DNA of 64,000 nucleotides. Origin: Selenomonadales bacterium 4137-cl (GTDB taxonomy: Bacteria; Bacillota; Negativicutes; Sporomusales; UBA7701). Every line of letters starts with the position of its first letter. Within the stretch, counting starts at the first letter, position 1. The notes under the pieces were generated by a model, which saw only the letters and a list, made by a program, of their open reading frames with translations, had not been told where the DNA came from and ran no database searches. The stretch covers positions 3,310,001-3,374,000 of the forward strand of contig JAUOZS010000001.1 in NCBI GenBank assembly GCA_032334055.1, given 5' to 3'. This document shows positions 51,519-64,000 of this stretch, piece after piece. The translations under genes were made by a program, and so were the position numbers.

Positions 51519-51522
<4 letters not shown>
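50236..51522 (-). CDS. FAD-dependent pyridine nucleotide oxidoreductase (GlpB-position)
   Basis: 428 residues. FAD motif VVVVGGGPAGLAAA at the N-terminus, a second nucleotide motif at KIVILGSGDIGLIMARR (about 173-189) and a GD near the end (GFFAAGNVVHVHDLVD). Partner of the GlpA-like protein and DUF1667. Overlaps glpA by four bases (ATGA) and the next gene by eight. Probably a NAD-linked or iron-sulfur-linked acceptor in anaerobic glycerol-3-phosphate oxidation. Confidence 0.88.
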
Positions 51523-52991
<1,469 letters not shown>

Positions 52992-53120
52992 GTTATCACC
53001 TCTTAACTGTTTGCCCTATTCCCGGAAAAAAGCGGAGATGGCCCCCCGGGTTGGTTTCCCATTCCCGAGAGACCACCCCCCCGATCCTATTCACCATTCA
53101 GTTGAGTTTCGGTCCCGGTG

Positions 53121-55384
<2,264 letters not shown>

Positions 55385-55465
55385 ACCGATACATCTCCTC
55401 ATTTTATTTTTTTGTCTCCGGAAATATTCCTAATTTCTCCTCAGCTTTGCCGCGATCACCCCCTA

Positions 55466-55520
55466 AAAAGAAAACATCCAAATTGAACCCGGGCGCATTG
55501 GCGCCCAGCCACAATTTGGA
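55466..55520 (-). promoter_or_regulatory. GlpP-controlled leader terminator before glpFK
   Basis: On the minus strand TCCAAATTG (55512-55520) pairs with CAATTTGGA (55477-55485), enclosing GGGCGCC AAT GCGCCC, followed by TGTTTTCTTTTT. It lies between glpP and glpF, 93 bases before the glpF start. In Bacillus GlpP with glycerol-3-phosphate prevents such a hairpin from stopping glpFK transcription; the gene encoding GlpP lies just upstream. Confidence 0.8.
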
Positions 55521-55565
55521 CATCTCTTCATCTCTGGTCCGACGGTATTCAGCTATGCACTATAT

Positions 55566-56150
55566 TCATGAGCTAAGGTTCCACAGTTCACGCTTGCTGG
55601 TGCTTATGGCGCAGATGCCGTTGCCGATCGCCCTGGAAACGTCTTCGGCGGTGCTTATCAGACCGCCCGCCAGCACCGGCAGGCCGGTCACCCGCGTAAG
55701 TTCCACCACCGCCGCCACCGGCACCGTTCCCGGCAAAACCTCGACCGCGTCGGGCTTGAACGACGACAGCAGGTTGATGCCGGTCCGGAGCGCCTCGGAA
55801 TCCATCAGAAACAAGCGTTGGATGACAATCATCTTTTCTTCGCGCGCAATTCTGCCCAGGTGGGGCTTGGTCGTGATTATCGCCTTCACCCCGGACCGGG
55901 CGAGAAACCTGACGCCGACTTTATCCTTGCCGAGCCCTTCGATCAGGTCGAGGTGAACGATGACCAGCTTTTTCGCCAGCCTGGCCTTGTCCAAAAGCGC
56001 CGGCAGGGTAAAGATGTCGCCGAACAACAGGATTATGCTCGGTGAAGTGACGTGCGAAAGCGCGAACTCGAAGTCCCCTTTATTGCGAGCCGCCGGAATC
56101 ACCGGCCCGTCGCACAGCATCCCGACTATATCTCTTGACACCGATACCAT
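55566..56150 (-). CDS. glpP: Glycerol-3-phosphate responsive antiterminator GlpP
   Basis: 194 residues. The TIM-barrel strands match GlpP: PVIPAARNKGDFEFALS at the start, VIVHLDLIEGLGKDKVGV, IITTKPHLGRIARE, QRLFLMDSEALRTG, and GLPVLAGGLISTAEDV. Binds glycerol-3-phosphate and then leader RNA of glp genes. The ATG at 56150 follows AAGGAAAAAAGGTG. An in-frame extension upstream would add a membrane helix no GlpP has, so it is rejected. Confidence 0.93.
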   Translation of the reverse strand: MVSVSRDIVGMLCDGPVIPAARNKGDFEFALSHVTSPSIILLFGDIFTLPALLDKARLAKKLVIVHLDLIEGLGKDKVGVRFLARSGVKAIITTKPHLGRIAREEKMIVIQRLFLMDSEALRTGINLLSSFKPDAVEVLPGTVPVAAVVELTRVTGLPVLAGGLISTAEDVSRAIGNGICAISTSKRELWNLSS

Positions 56151-56364
56151 CACCTTTTTTCCTTTGTTCTCGAAAACCGCGGCAAAAAAGGATGGGAGGA
56201 GAATAAAAATAAAAGCCAAAATTACGCCCTGGAGCAGTCTCCGGGGAGTAACTCGGACTCTCTTAATTCTCCAGTCCAAATTATATTCCAGTATACCTCT
56301 GTTATTTCCATATATATCCTTAAATTCCTGCATCGCCCATAAAGAAAATTGCTACCCGCCATCG

Positions 56365-58089
56365 TCATTCCCTCCGCTCCGAATGATCGCCCAGGGTTTC
56401 CGCCAAAAAAGCGCGGATCTGTTCGCCGTCGTTCAGCAAAAGCGCTTCCGCAGCCAGTTCTTTCGCTCCCGCGGCGCTTATGCCCCTGATTTTTTCCCTG
56501 ACACGCGGCAGTGCGGTGGAGTTCATGCTCAGTTCGTCAACCCCCATGCCTACGAGCAAAGCAGCCGCCAACGGGTCGCCGGCCATTTCGCCGCACACCC
56601 CCGCCCAGATGCCGTTGTCGTGGGCGGCGCCTATGACATCATTAACAAGTCTGAGCACCGCCGGATGGAAGTGATTATACAGCCCCCGGACTCTCTGATT
56701 GCCCCGGTCGACGGCGAGGGTATATTGGGTCAGGTCGTTGGTCCCAATGCTGAAAAAATCGCATTCCCCGGCAAGCCGGACCGCCGTCACCGCGGCCGCC
56801 GGCGTCTCGACCATGATCCCCAGCGGAATGTTCCCGGCGAACGCCTTGCCCTCGCGTTCGAGCTCGCCGGCCGCGTACGCCAGGTATTCCCGCGCCTTTT
56901 TTATTTCGGCGGCGCTGATTATCATCGGCAGCATGACGGCCACCTTGCCGTAAGCGCCGGCCCGCAAGACGGCTTTTAGCTGAGCAACGAATACTTCGGG
57001 ATGGTCGAGGGAGATGCGGATGGCCCGCCACCCGAGAAAGGGGTTGCTCTCCCGGCCGAAGTCGAGATGCGGAAGAGGCTTGTCGCCGCCGACGTCGAGC
57101 GTCCGGATGATGCATAGATGCTCGCCGCATTTCTCGGCGACGGCCCGATAGGCCGCGAACTGTTCTTCCTCGGTCGGAAAACTGTCCCGATCCATAAACA
57201 GAAACTCTGACCGGTACAGGCCCACGCCTTCGCAGCCCAACTCGACGGCGCGGTCGATGTCCCGCGGCGTGCCGATGTTCGCCGCCAGTTGCACCCGTAC
57301 GCCGTCCGTCGTTACCGCCGGCAAAGCTGCCGCCGCGAGGTCGAGCGCGCGCCGTTGCCGTTCCGCCTCGATACGGTCGGAAAAACGGCGGAGATCTTCC
57401 TCGTCAGGCTCAACCACCACTTCACCGGCTGTCCCGTCAATCGCCACCAGCGCCCCCTCCGGCAACTTGTCCCCGGAAAGGCCGACAACGGTAGGGATGC
57501 CCCTTGCTTTGGCGATTATAACCGCATGGGAAGTCGTGCTGCCATGCTCGAGAATCAGTCCTTGGGCCGCGTCGCCGGCCATGTCGCTCAGAACCGACGG
57601 CGGAATATCCCGGGCGTATATGATGCCCGGTTCGCCATCGAGGGCATCGTCGCGGACGTCGAGCAAAATCCCTGCTATGCGGTTGCCGATGTCGAGAACG
57701 TCGGCGCCCCGTTCGCGCAAATAATCGTCGTCCATGGCGGCGAATATGTTCGCGTATTCCTCGGCAGCCTCGATTACCGCTTTCGGGGCCGGAAGCGAAC
57801 CGGCTATTTTACCGAGCACCGTCTCCTTCAAGACAGGGTCGCCAAGCATCGCCTGATGCGCCTCCATGATGGCGAGCTGACTATTCTCCCGCGCTTTCCG
57901 GGCGCGTTCGCTTATTCTTCCGATCTGGTCCGAGGCATTCTCAAGAGCCGCCAGAAATTTTGCCGCTTCCCTGGCTGGATCCTCGGCGATATAACCATTC
58001 AGGCGCTCCGTCAACTCCCGCGCATACCGCTTCACTTTGCCGACGGCGGTGCCGTCCACCGCGCCGATTCCTTTCAGAATTGCCGCCAT
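56365..58089 (-). CDS. ptsI: PTS enzyme I
   Basis: 574 residues, standard length. Phosphorylated H188 in HGSTTSHAVIIAKARGIP; the PEP-binding half has GVGLYRSEFLFMDR and FFSIGTNDLTQYTLAVDR with the usual catalytic residues. Transfers phosphate from PEP to HPr. The HPr gene is 9 bases upstream, and dhaM, dhaL and dhaK precede it in the same orientation. Confidence 0.96.
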   Translation of the reverse strand: MAAILKGIGAVDGTAVGKVKRYARELTERLNGYIAEDPAREAAKFLAALENASDQIGRISERARKARENSQLAIMEAHQAMLGDPVLKETVLGKIAGSLPAPKAVIEAAEEYANIFAAMDDDYLRERGADVLDIGNRIAGILLDVRDDALDGEPGIIYARDIPPSVLSDMAGDAAQGLILEHGSTTSHAVIIAKARGIPTVVGLSGDKLPEGALVAIDGTAGEVVVEPDEEDLRRFSDRIEAERQRRALDLAAAALPAVTTDGVRVQLAANIGTPRDIDRAVELGCEGVGLYRSEFLFMDRDSFPTEEEQFAAYRAVAEKCGEHLCIIRTLDVGGDKPLPHLDFGRESNPFLGWRAIRISLDHPEVFVAQLKAVLRAGAYGKVAVMLPMIISAAEIKKAREYLAYAAGELEREGKAFAGNIPLGIMVETPAAAVTAVRLAGECDFFSIGTNDLTQYTLAVDRGNQRVRGLYNHFHPAVLRLVNDVIGAAHDNGIWAGVCGEMAGDPLAAALLVGMGVDELSMNSTALPRVREKIRGISAAGAKELAAEALLLNDGEQIRAFLAETLGDHSERRE

Positions 58090-58098
58090 TCCCCGTAC

Positions 58099-58365
58099 CT
58101 ACCCTTCGCCAAAATTGCCCTCAATCAAGGCAACCAGCGATTCCAAGCACTCTTTCTCGTCCTCGCCGTCAGCAGTCACGGTGATTTCCGCGCCATAATT
58201 AAGCCCCATGCCCATGACAGACAAAATGCTTTTGGCGTCAGCCACTTTATTGTTGCCGATTATCGTAACCTTGCTGCTGAAACTTGCCGCCTTCTGAACA
58301 AACTGCGCTGCCGGCCGGGCGTGCAGGCCCGTCGGGTTGGAGATCTTCAGCACAGCCTCTATCAT
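58099..58365 (-). CDS. ptsH: Phosphocarrier protein HPr
   Basis: 88 residues. With the start at 58365, the active His is exactly H15 (NPTGLHARPA) and the regulatory serine exactly S46 (KSILSVMG), as in Firmicute HPr, so HPr kinase control is possible. An ATG 6 bases upstream sits closer to GGAAGGA and is the alternative. Passes phosphate from enzyme I to DhaM, encoded upstream. Confidence 0.95.
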   Translation of the reverse strand: MIEAVLKISNPTGLHARPAAQFVQKAASFSSKVTIIGNNKVADAKSILSVMGMGLNYGAEITVTADGEDEKECLESLVALIEGNFGEG

Positions 58366-58520
58366 CTTCATCAATTCCTTCCGCAATTTCCAAAGTGACA
58401 GGATGCACCTTGCGCCGCCGTTCCCGTTTTTTTCGCCGGAAACGGCGGCGGCCGGTTTTAATGCTTGTAAATCGGCAATAACGCAATTGTCCGGTCTGTG
58501 GCGGAAAGCTTTCGCCTTCG

Positions 58521-58913
58521 TCACTTCTTGTGCAGTTCGCGCGCGCCTTCCGCAGTCGCCGCCACTTCCGTCAGGTCACCGCCCAACGAGGCTTGGACAG
58601 CAGCGCTGATAGCGCCTTCGACAACAGGCGCATCGGCGATCCGCACCCGCATACGGGTATCCTCGTCAAGTAGCTCCAAGGCCGTCTCGGTGCTCAATAT
58701 GGCGCTGCCGAGGTCGACCAGGACAACCACCCCGTCGCCGAGATCGGCTTCCTTGATCGCTTCGTATATTTTGACGGCATCCGTGCCGATAACCCCTTCG
58801 CCCGCGCCACCGGCGGCAACGATCTTCTGCCCGGGCTTTGCCATCTGCACGGCCATGTCGCGGATTCCCTCCGCGATTTTCGCGCTGTGTGAAACGATAA
58901 CGATACCTACCAT
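58521..58913 (-). CDS. dhaM: Dihydroxyacetone kinase phosphotransfer subunit DhaM
   Basis: 130 residues, a single EIIA-Man-like domain. H9 in GIVIVSHSAKIAEG is the phosphorylated residue; GGAGEGVIGTDAVKIYEAI and VVLVDLGSAILSTE follow. Hands phosphate to ADP on DhaL. In E. coli DhaM carries extra HPr and EI-like domains; here those are separate neighbouring genes. Its ATG is right after the dhaL stop. Confidence 0.94.
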   Translation of the reverse strand: MVGIVIVSHSAKIAEGIRDMAVQMAKPGQKIVAAGGAGEGVIGTDAVKIYEAIKEADLGDGVVVLVDLGSAILSTETALELLDEDTRMRVRIADAPVVEGAISAAVQASLGGDLTEVAATAEGARELHKK

Positions 58914-59552
<639 letters not shown>

Positions 59553-59568
59553 ATCGCTTACCTCCCTG

Positions 59569-60564
59569 TCAGAACTGGACAAACGCGGGCGTATCCGCCG
59601 GTGCGAGCAGCAGCTCCTTCAACTCGCCGTCCAGTTTAAGCACCGAAATCGAAAACCCGGCCATTTCCAAAGACGTCATGTAGTTGCCCACAAAGGTCTT
59701 CACAGTTTTAGCCCCTTTGCCGGCGAGCATTTGCGCCACTTTGCGACTGACAATATAAAGCTCCATTGTAGGCGTGCCGCCAAGGCCGTTTACCAGCACG
59801 GCGACCTCTTGCCCGGCCGCGACCGGACTGTCGGCCAGAATCTTTTCCATCAGATGGTCCACGATCTCGTCGGCGGAGCGAATAGCCTCCCGGTGCGTCC
59901 CCGGTTCACCGTGAATACCCATGCCGATTTCGATCTCGTTTTCTGCCAGCGTGAAGCTCGGTTTACCGGCGGCCGGAACGGTGCAGGGCGCCAGCGCCAT
60001 ACCCATCGACCGCACGTTGGCGACGACCTTTTCCGCCACCCGCTTGACCTCGGCCAGCGTGCCGCCGGCTTCGGCCTTGGCGCCGGCGAGCTTATGCACG
60101 AAGACCGTGCCGGCTATGCCGCGGCGTCCGGTTGTCCAGGTGCTGTTTTCAACCGCAACGTCGTCGTTAACGACAACCTTTTCGACCTGGATGTTTTCGG
60201 CCTCGGCCATTTCGGCGGCCATCTCGAAATTCATGACATCCCCGGTGTAGTTCTTGATGACCAACAACACGCCTTTGCCGCCGTCGACCGCCTTAACGGC
60301 CTCGAATACCTGATCGGGGGTCGGCGACGTGAAAACCGCTCCGGCCACCGCGCCGTCGAGCATGCCCCGCCCGACGAAACCGCCGTGGGAAGGCTCATGG
60401 CCGCTGCCGCCGCCGCTTACCAGCGCCACCTTGGCGGAGGGACCGCCGGCCCTAGTCAGCACGTTGAAACCCTGCACCCGTTTGACATATTGCGGATGGG
60501 CCGATACAATGCCCTCCAGCATTTCTTCCACGACCTGCTCAGGGTGGTTGATTATTTTTTTCAT
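59569..60564 (-). CDS. dhaK: Dihydroxyacetone kinase substrate subunit DhaK
   Basis: 331 residues. SGGGSGHEPSHGGFVG (about 50-65) and GMGIHGEPG, whose H218 bonds covalently to dihydroxyacetone, match E. coli DhaK, including residue number. The start at 60564 follows AGGAGGT by 6 bases. First gene of dhaKLM-ptsHI, 108 bases after the predicted transcription start of a sigma-54 promoter. Confidence 0.96.
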   Translation of the reverse strand: MKKIINHPEQVVEEMLEGIVSAHPQYVKRVQGFNVLTRAGGPSAKVALVSGGGSGHEPSHGGFVGRGMLDGAVAGAVFTSPTPDQVFEAVKAVDGGKGVLLVIKNYTGDVMNFEMAAEMAEAENIQVEKVVVNDDVAVENSTWTTGRRGIAGTVFVHKLAGAKAEAGGTLAEVKRVAEKVVANVRSMGMALAPCTVPAAGKPSFTLAENEIEIGMGIHGEPGTHREAIRSADEIVDHLMEKILADSPVAAGQEVAVLVNGLGGTPTMELYIVSRKVAQMLAGKGAKTVKTFVGNYMTSLEMAGFSISVLKLDGELKELLLAPADTPAFVQF

Positions 60565-60683
60565 CGCTTTACCTCCTGACATCTCTGTTTGACAAAGCGG
60601 CTATCTGCCGACAATCCGACAATCCCCCCCGTCCGCCAGCGTTAAAGCCGTGACGCCCTGTATTTTCGATCGCCATTTATTAC

Positions 60684-60699
60684 TGCACGAAACATACCA
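60684..60699 (-). promoter_or_regulatory. Sigma-54 promoter of the dhaKLM-ptsHI operon
   Basis: On the minus strand TGGTATGTTTCGTGCA has GG and GC in the right -24/-12 spacing and matches about 14 of 16 positions of TGGCAYRnnnnTTGCW. It lies between dhaK and the gene for a sigma-54 activator. Confidence 0.8.
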
Positions 60700-60759
60700 A
60701 CAAAGAAAATGGCTTAAACAAGCCATCAGCAGGCAGCCAGCCCCAACGGATAGACTAGT

Positions 60760-60797
60760 AAAAAGTATCAAGAATTGGATAACTCTTGATACTTTTT
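60760..60797 (-). repeat. 14-bp inverted repeat between the activator gene and dhaK promoter
   Basis: AAAAAGTATCAAGA (60760-60773) and TCTTGATACTTTTT (60784-60797) are perfect inverted copies with a 10-base loop. It begins 9 bases past the activator stop and ends in Ts, so it can act as a terminator. It also lies 60-100 bp upstream of the -24 box, a normal place for activator binding. Confidence 0.75.
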
Positions 60798-60805
60798 ACC
60801 AGCAC

Positions 60806-62848
60806 TCATACTTTTTCCCAGGTCGTCATTTTCTCCAGCCCGTATTTACGAGCCTTGGTCGCGACCGTCTTATGGGTAAGCCCCAGGGCTTTGGCCGCCC
60901 TGTTGAACGTACCGTACTTGCGCAACGAATTTTCGATGATAATTCGTTCATAGGCCTCCCAGGGCAACACCGTATCGCTGCTGACGAACGCGCCCGGCTC
61001 TTCGACCGCGGCGTAAAGCTCCTGCCGCAGGTAGATAGGCAGGTCGTCGATGCCGATATACGGCCCCTCCGCAAGGGTAATCATCCGTTCCATAATATTT
61101 GCGAGCTCGCGGACGTTGCCCGGCCACCGATACTTGATCAGCACCTCCAGCGCATCGGGCTTTATCCCCCTGAGTTTCTTATTCTGTTCGGCACATATGC
61201 TCCTGAGGAAATGTTCCACCAATAGGGGTATATCTTCCTTCCGCTGCCACAGCGGGGGCAACACAATCGGGATAATATTCAGGCGATAGTACAAGTCTTC
61301 GCGAAATTCGTCGCCGGCGACCATCTTCTCCAGATCCCGGTTGGTGGCGGCAATTATCCTCACATCCACAGAGATCGTCCCTTCACCGCCAACCCGCTGA
61401 AATTCCTTTTTCTGCAGCACCCTGAGCAGTTTCGCCTGCACGCTTTTCTCCAGATCGCCGATTTCATCCAGGAAAATAGTCCCTTTGTCGGCAAGCTCGA
61501 AGCTCCCCAGTTTCCTTTTTACCGCTCCGGTGAAGGCTCCCTTCTCATGTCCGAACAGTTCGCTTTCCAGCAGCGACGTGGGGATAGCGGCACAGTTGAC
61601 GCGAATGAACGGCCCTCTGGCTCTGGGGCTGGCAAAGTGGATGCCCTCGGCGACCAGCTCCTTGCCTGTGCCGCTTTCGCCGCGGATTAAAACCGTCGAA
61701 TGCCCTTCGGCGGCTTTCGCGGCAATCGCCAGCGCGTCCAAAACGATTCCGCTCCTGCCGACGAATTTGTTAAAAGCGAGCGACGGCTTTTTCGCCCGCC
61801 TCAGTTCCTGCTCCAAATATTCGGCCCGCGCCGTAACCTCGTTCAGTTTATCAACAATAGCCTGCACTTCGGACATGTTTTTCACTACCGACACGACGCC
61901 GGCGACCTCGTTGTCGATCACAATGGGATTTACGTTCGCGACGATCGTTTGGCCGTTCGCCTTCCGGCTGATGCTGCCCAACACGGGCTTCCCGGTCAGC
62001 AGCGCCTTGGATCGCGCCCCGAGCGGCGAAATATGGGCTATATTCCGGCCGATAAGCTTAGCGGCCGGTGTTTGCGTGATCCTTGTATAGGCCGGGTTGA
62101 CATATGTTATAATGCCCTTTTTGTCGACGACGCATATCCCGTCCTGCACCGACTCCAGGATAAGATGCAGCCTTTCCTTCAGTTCCTTCACTTCCCGCAG
62201 CTCGCCGGTGACATTTTCCAGGGACGATATATCCTCGAAGATCGCCACGGCGCCCTTTGACTGTCCGTCCACGACGAGCGGGGTACGGTTGGTGATTATG
62301 ACCGCTTTTTCGATAACCTGGCGCGAGCCGAGCTCAGGCACCATCGTCTTGCTAACGATGTGAAGCCTGGTATGGGGTATTACCTCGCAAACGTTTTTCC
62401 CGATTGCTTTATCGGCCTTGATCGCCATTATTTTTTCCGCCGACGGGTTAAATACGGTGATAATGTCGTTCTCATCGGTAACGACTAGCCCGTTGGCCAT
62501 GCTGTTGAAGACGAGCTCGGCAGTAAACGCGTTATTCTGCAAAACGTTATCGACTTTGCTGATCGTTTCCGAATCGCTGATCAAAAAATCGCTTTCGAGA
62601 AATTCGACCATTTCGGCTACAGCGGTGCTCGCCATCGGCCCTTTTCCCGATACGGATATCTCGTCGCCGACTTTGACCCGCAGCGCGACGATGGGTATCA
62701 GGCTGTTCGCCAGCACCGGTTCATGACTGCGAATCTGAAAATATAAGGTGGCGCCGTATTTCTCCTGAAGTTCGTGCGATTTTTGAACAACCATGGCCGC
62801 CACCCTGGCGTGAAGACCCTTGCTATGCCTGATTACAGCCTTTTGCAT
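60806..62848 (-). CDS. HPr-PAS-PAS-AAA+-HTH sigma-54 activator
   Basis: 680 residues. N-terminal HPr-like domain (about 1-86) with H13 in [13 protein letters not shown]; two PAS domains (about 110-220 and 232-345); AAA+ domain (about 370-600) with [14 protein letters not shown] (contacts sigma-54) and FLDEIGDL; Fis-type helix-turn-helix at the end ([22 protein letters not shown]). It reads as a regulator that sees PTS phosphorylation through its HPr domain and switches on the sigma-54 promoter 106 bases past its stop. Confidence 0.92.
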   Translation of the reverse strand: MQKAVIRHSKGLHARVAAMVVQKSHELQEKYGATLYFQIRSHEPVLANSLIPIVALRVKVGDEISVSGKGPMASTAVAEMVEFLESDFLISDSETISKVDNVLQNNAFTAELVFNSMANGLVVTDENDIITVFNPSAEKIMAIKADKAIGKNVCEVIPHTRLHIVSKTMVPELGSRQVIEKAVIITNRTPLVVDGQSKGAVAIFEDISSLENVTGELREVKELKERLHLILESVQDGICVVDKKGIITYVNPAYTRITQTPAAKLIGRNIAHISPLGARSKALLTGKPVLGSISRKANGQTIVANVNPIVIDNEVAGVVSVVKNMSEVQAIVDKLNEVTARAEYLEQELRRAKKPSLAFNKFVGRSGIVLDALAIAAKAAEGHSTVLIRGESGTGKELVAEGIHFASPRARGPFIRVNCAAIPTSLLESELFGHEKGAFTGAVKRKLGSFELADKGTIFLDEIGDLEKSVQAKLLRVLQKKEFQRVGGEGTISVDVRIIAATNRDLEKMVAGDEFREDLYYRLNIIPIVLPPLWQRKEDIPLLVEHFLRSICAEQNKKLRGIKPDALEVLIKYRWPGNVRELANIMERMITLAEGPYIGIDDLPIYLRQELYAAVEEPGAFVSSDTVLPWEAYERIIIENSLRKYGTFNRAAKALGLTHKTVATKARKYGLEKMTTWEKV

Positions 62849-62946
62849 CGCAAAACACCTTCTAAATTATGCCATCTCCTTACCCTCCTTCTCTCAGCAA
62901 AAACGAAATTCCTTCCGGACGACCGGAAATTGCTCATTGGCCGAGC

Positions 62947-62985
62947 AAAAGAAGCATAAGCCCGCCGAGCGGCGACTTATGCTTC
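62947..62985 (-). terminator. Terminator after the secreted protein gene
   Basis: On the minus strand GAAGCATAAG and CTTATGCTTC pair around a GC-rich loop, followed by TTTTGCTC. It serves the gene ending at 63046. The rest of 62849-63045 should hold the promoter of the activator gene, which I could not place. Confidence 0.75.
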
Positions 62986-63045
62986 TTCGTTTATGATTTA
63001 TGAGCCTCATTGCCTGCGGCACTCGCGATCCGAGACTTAGCGGAT

Positions 63046-63615
63046 TTACCGCGTACGCGCCACCATCTGCTCCAGCCATTCGCGGATCTGCGGCTGGGAC
63101 GCGTATGCGCCACTGATCTTGATGCTCAACACCCGCATTTTTTCCTCCGCAACGAACCAAGCGTCGTAGGTCACCACCGGGGCCACGTCGCGACCCAGTC
63201 CGGCCCCGTGCTGATGCGTGATCTTCCACCAGTAAACCGTACCGCCGCTGAACGGTTCCCGTTCCATAAAGGCGATTGTCCTCGCTTCGCTGCGCTGCCC
63301 GCGCTCACCGACATCCTGTTCGGCCTCTTCGGTATAACGCTTGTTCCCGGTCCGGTAAAAGGGATCTTTATATCCCCGGTGAAAATATTCCAGCTCAGTC
63401 GTCTCCAGGCCTTGATAGAACTGGCGGTTAGGAACATTATTCGGTCTTGTCGCCCGGAAACTGGTCTCAACGTACATTCCCGCGTCCAACATATTTTGTT
63501 CGCCGATCATAAACCCCTGCGGACATATTTCCTGCGGATTGGCAAGCGCCACCGCCGCACTTAGCGCCACAACGGCGACCGTTACGATAAACGATGCGCC
63601 GATTTTTTTCAGCAT
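63046..63615 (-). CDS. Secreted protein, unknown function
   Basis: 189 residues. Signal peptide 1-25 (AVALA). The mature part has a YWWKITHQHG segment and a C-terminal stretch TYDAWFVAEEKMRVLSIKISG; one cysteine near position 31. No family is recognised. AGGGATTT upstream of the ATG. Follows a second unrecognised gene by 37 bases, probably one operon. Confidence 0.7.
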   Translation of the reverse strand: MLKKIGASFIVTVAVVALSAAVALANPQEICPQGFMIGEQNMLDAGMYVETSFRATRPNNVPNRQFYQGLETTELEYFHRGYKDPFYRTGNKRYTEEAEQDVGERGQRSEARTIAFMEREPFSGGTVYWWKITHQHGAGLGRDVAPVVTYDAWFVAEEKMRVLSIKISGAYASQPQIREWLEQMVARTR

Positions 63616-63652
63616 ACAAATCCCTCCGTTTTCTGCTTTTCATCAAGCACCG

Positions 63653-64000
63653 TCAGTTGGCGAGCAAGCTTTTCAGGGCAGTCCAGTCAATCTGACGCAA
63701 AACCGTTTGGACCCGCGCGGGGTCAGCACGCACGATAACGACAACTGACTGGATTCGGGTCGGGGGCAGACCTAATTTCAGGTCAGGCGTTTGCCCGATG
63801 TATTGACTTACGCCGTCCTCCCAAAAGCTGCCTAAAAACACGTACGTGCAGCCTTCCTGCCAGCCTTGTTCGCGAAAAAACTCGCCTTCGGTCCGCAAAG
63901 CCCACGCCCCGGCAACCGGCGGATCGGCCGCAGCCGCCGTCGCGGGCAGCGAAATATGGGTGTTGACCCACACGTCTATCGCCAGCGTGGTATCGTGCGG
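63653..64000 (-). CDS. Unknown protein, C-terminal part (runs off the window)
   Basis: The frame is open from the right edge to the stop at 63653, 115 residues seen. It includes DVWVNTHISLP, EGCTYVFLGSFWEDG and VVVIVRADPARVQTVLRQIDW. The GTG at 63973 is inside the frame and not needed as a start. No family is recognised. Probably transcribed with the downstream secreted protein. Confidence 0.65.
   Translation of the reverse strand, partial: PHDTTLAIDVWVNTHISLPATAAAADPPVAGAWALRTEGEFFREQGWQEGCTYVFLGSFWEDGVSQYIGQTPDLKLGLPPTRIQSVVVIVRADPARVQTVLRQIDWTALKSLLAN

Noticed and set aside
52992-53120. A GlpP-type leader terminator before glpA
   Set aside because: The stretch between glpK and glpA has GC-rich pieces, but I could not find a clean stem followed by Ts.
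56151-56333. In-frame 61-residue extension of GlpP with a membrane-like helix
   Set aside because: GlpP is a soluble protein of about 190 residues. A ribosome site lies right before the ATG at 56150 and none fits the upstream start.

Overview
The window looks like chromosome of a GC-rich, endospore-forming, diderm Firmicute of the Negativicutes, most likely Sporomusaceae. The evidence is the 5' end of a 16S rRNA gene of that type at the left edge, a BofA-family sporulation protein, the Bacillus-like order SRP RNA-dnaX-yaaK-recR-yaaL-bofA, and an LptA/OstA-like protein that implies an LPS outer membrane. Most genes lie on the minus strand, so operons read right to left. No insertion sequence, prophage or CRISPR array was seen.

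1-6.8 kb: 16S rRNA start with tandem promoters, a P-loop protein, bofA, yaaL, recR, yaaK, dnaX, SRP RNA, two tRNA-Ser, tadA, two tRNA-Arg and a small cluster of DnaA-box-like sites. 6.9-12.1 kb: one operon for an exported molybdopterin oxidoreductase, a four-cluster ferredoxin subunit and a periplasmic [NiFe] hydrogenase, with a Rex-like operator in front. 12.2-15.5 kb: a ykkC-class riboswitch with a terminator, followed by a LarA-type nickel enzyme, a phenylacetate-CoA ligase and an ACT-domain protein. 15.6-22.5 kb: polyphosphate kinase with a degenerate Ppx/GppA-HD protein, divergent from a canonical Ppx/GppA-HD protein, a YtpB-like terpene synthase and a hotdog thioesterase. 22.6-25.9 kb: an M20 peptidase, a small conserved protein, an SOS-controlled DNA polymerase IV and a coiled-coil protein.

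25.9-36.2 kb: a large cluster built around poly-gamma-glutamate synthesis (PgsB, PgsC, PgsW) with gamma-glutamyltransferase, two exported zinc hydrolases of the AstE/AspA type, a lone TRAP large permease, a 48-residue membrane protein, a secreted DUF6305-like protein and a two-component system. 36.4-40.2 kb: a 57-residue protein, an HD hydrolase, a NUDIX hydrolase, an FHA-winged-helix regulator, a class D beta-lactamase behind an 11-bp-phased direct repeat, and LptA. 40.3-49.8 kb: a serine dehydratase with a Tat signal, a YheO-like regulator with YjiH/YjiG and an M20D amidohydrolase, two tRNA-Ser, CorA, a GltB2-like FMN protein, a DUF1450 protein and an acyltransferase-3 gene broken by a frameshift.

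49.8-62.8 kb: a glycerol and dihydroxyacetone locus. It holds GlpA-like, FAD and DUF1667 subunits, GlpK, GlpF behind a terminator leader, GlpP, enzyme I, HPr, DhaM, DhaL, DhaK and a sigma-54 activator that itself begins with an HPr-like domain. A good -24/-12 promoter precedes dhaK. 63.0-64.0 kb: two unrecognised genes, the last running off the window.

The most unusual items are the riboswitch in front of the larA-paaK-ACT operon, the HPr-sigma-54 regulator joined to a PTS set that appears dedicated to dihydroxyacetone, the hydrogenase/molybdoenzyme cassette without membrane anchors, the Tat-tagged serine dehydratase, the poly-gamma-glutamate supercluster and the FHA-winged-helix/beta-lactamase pair.
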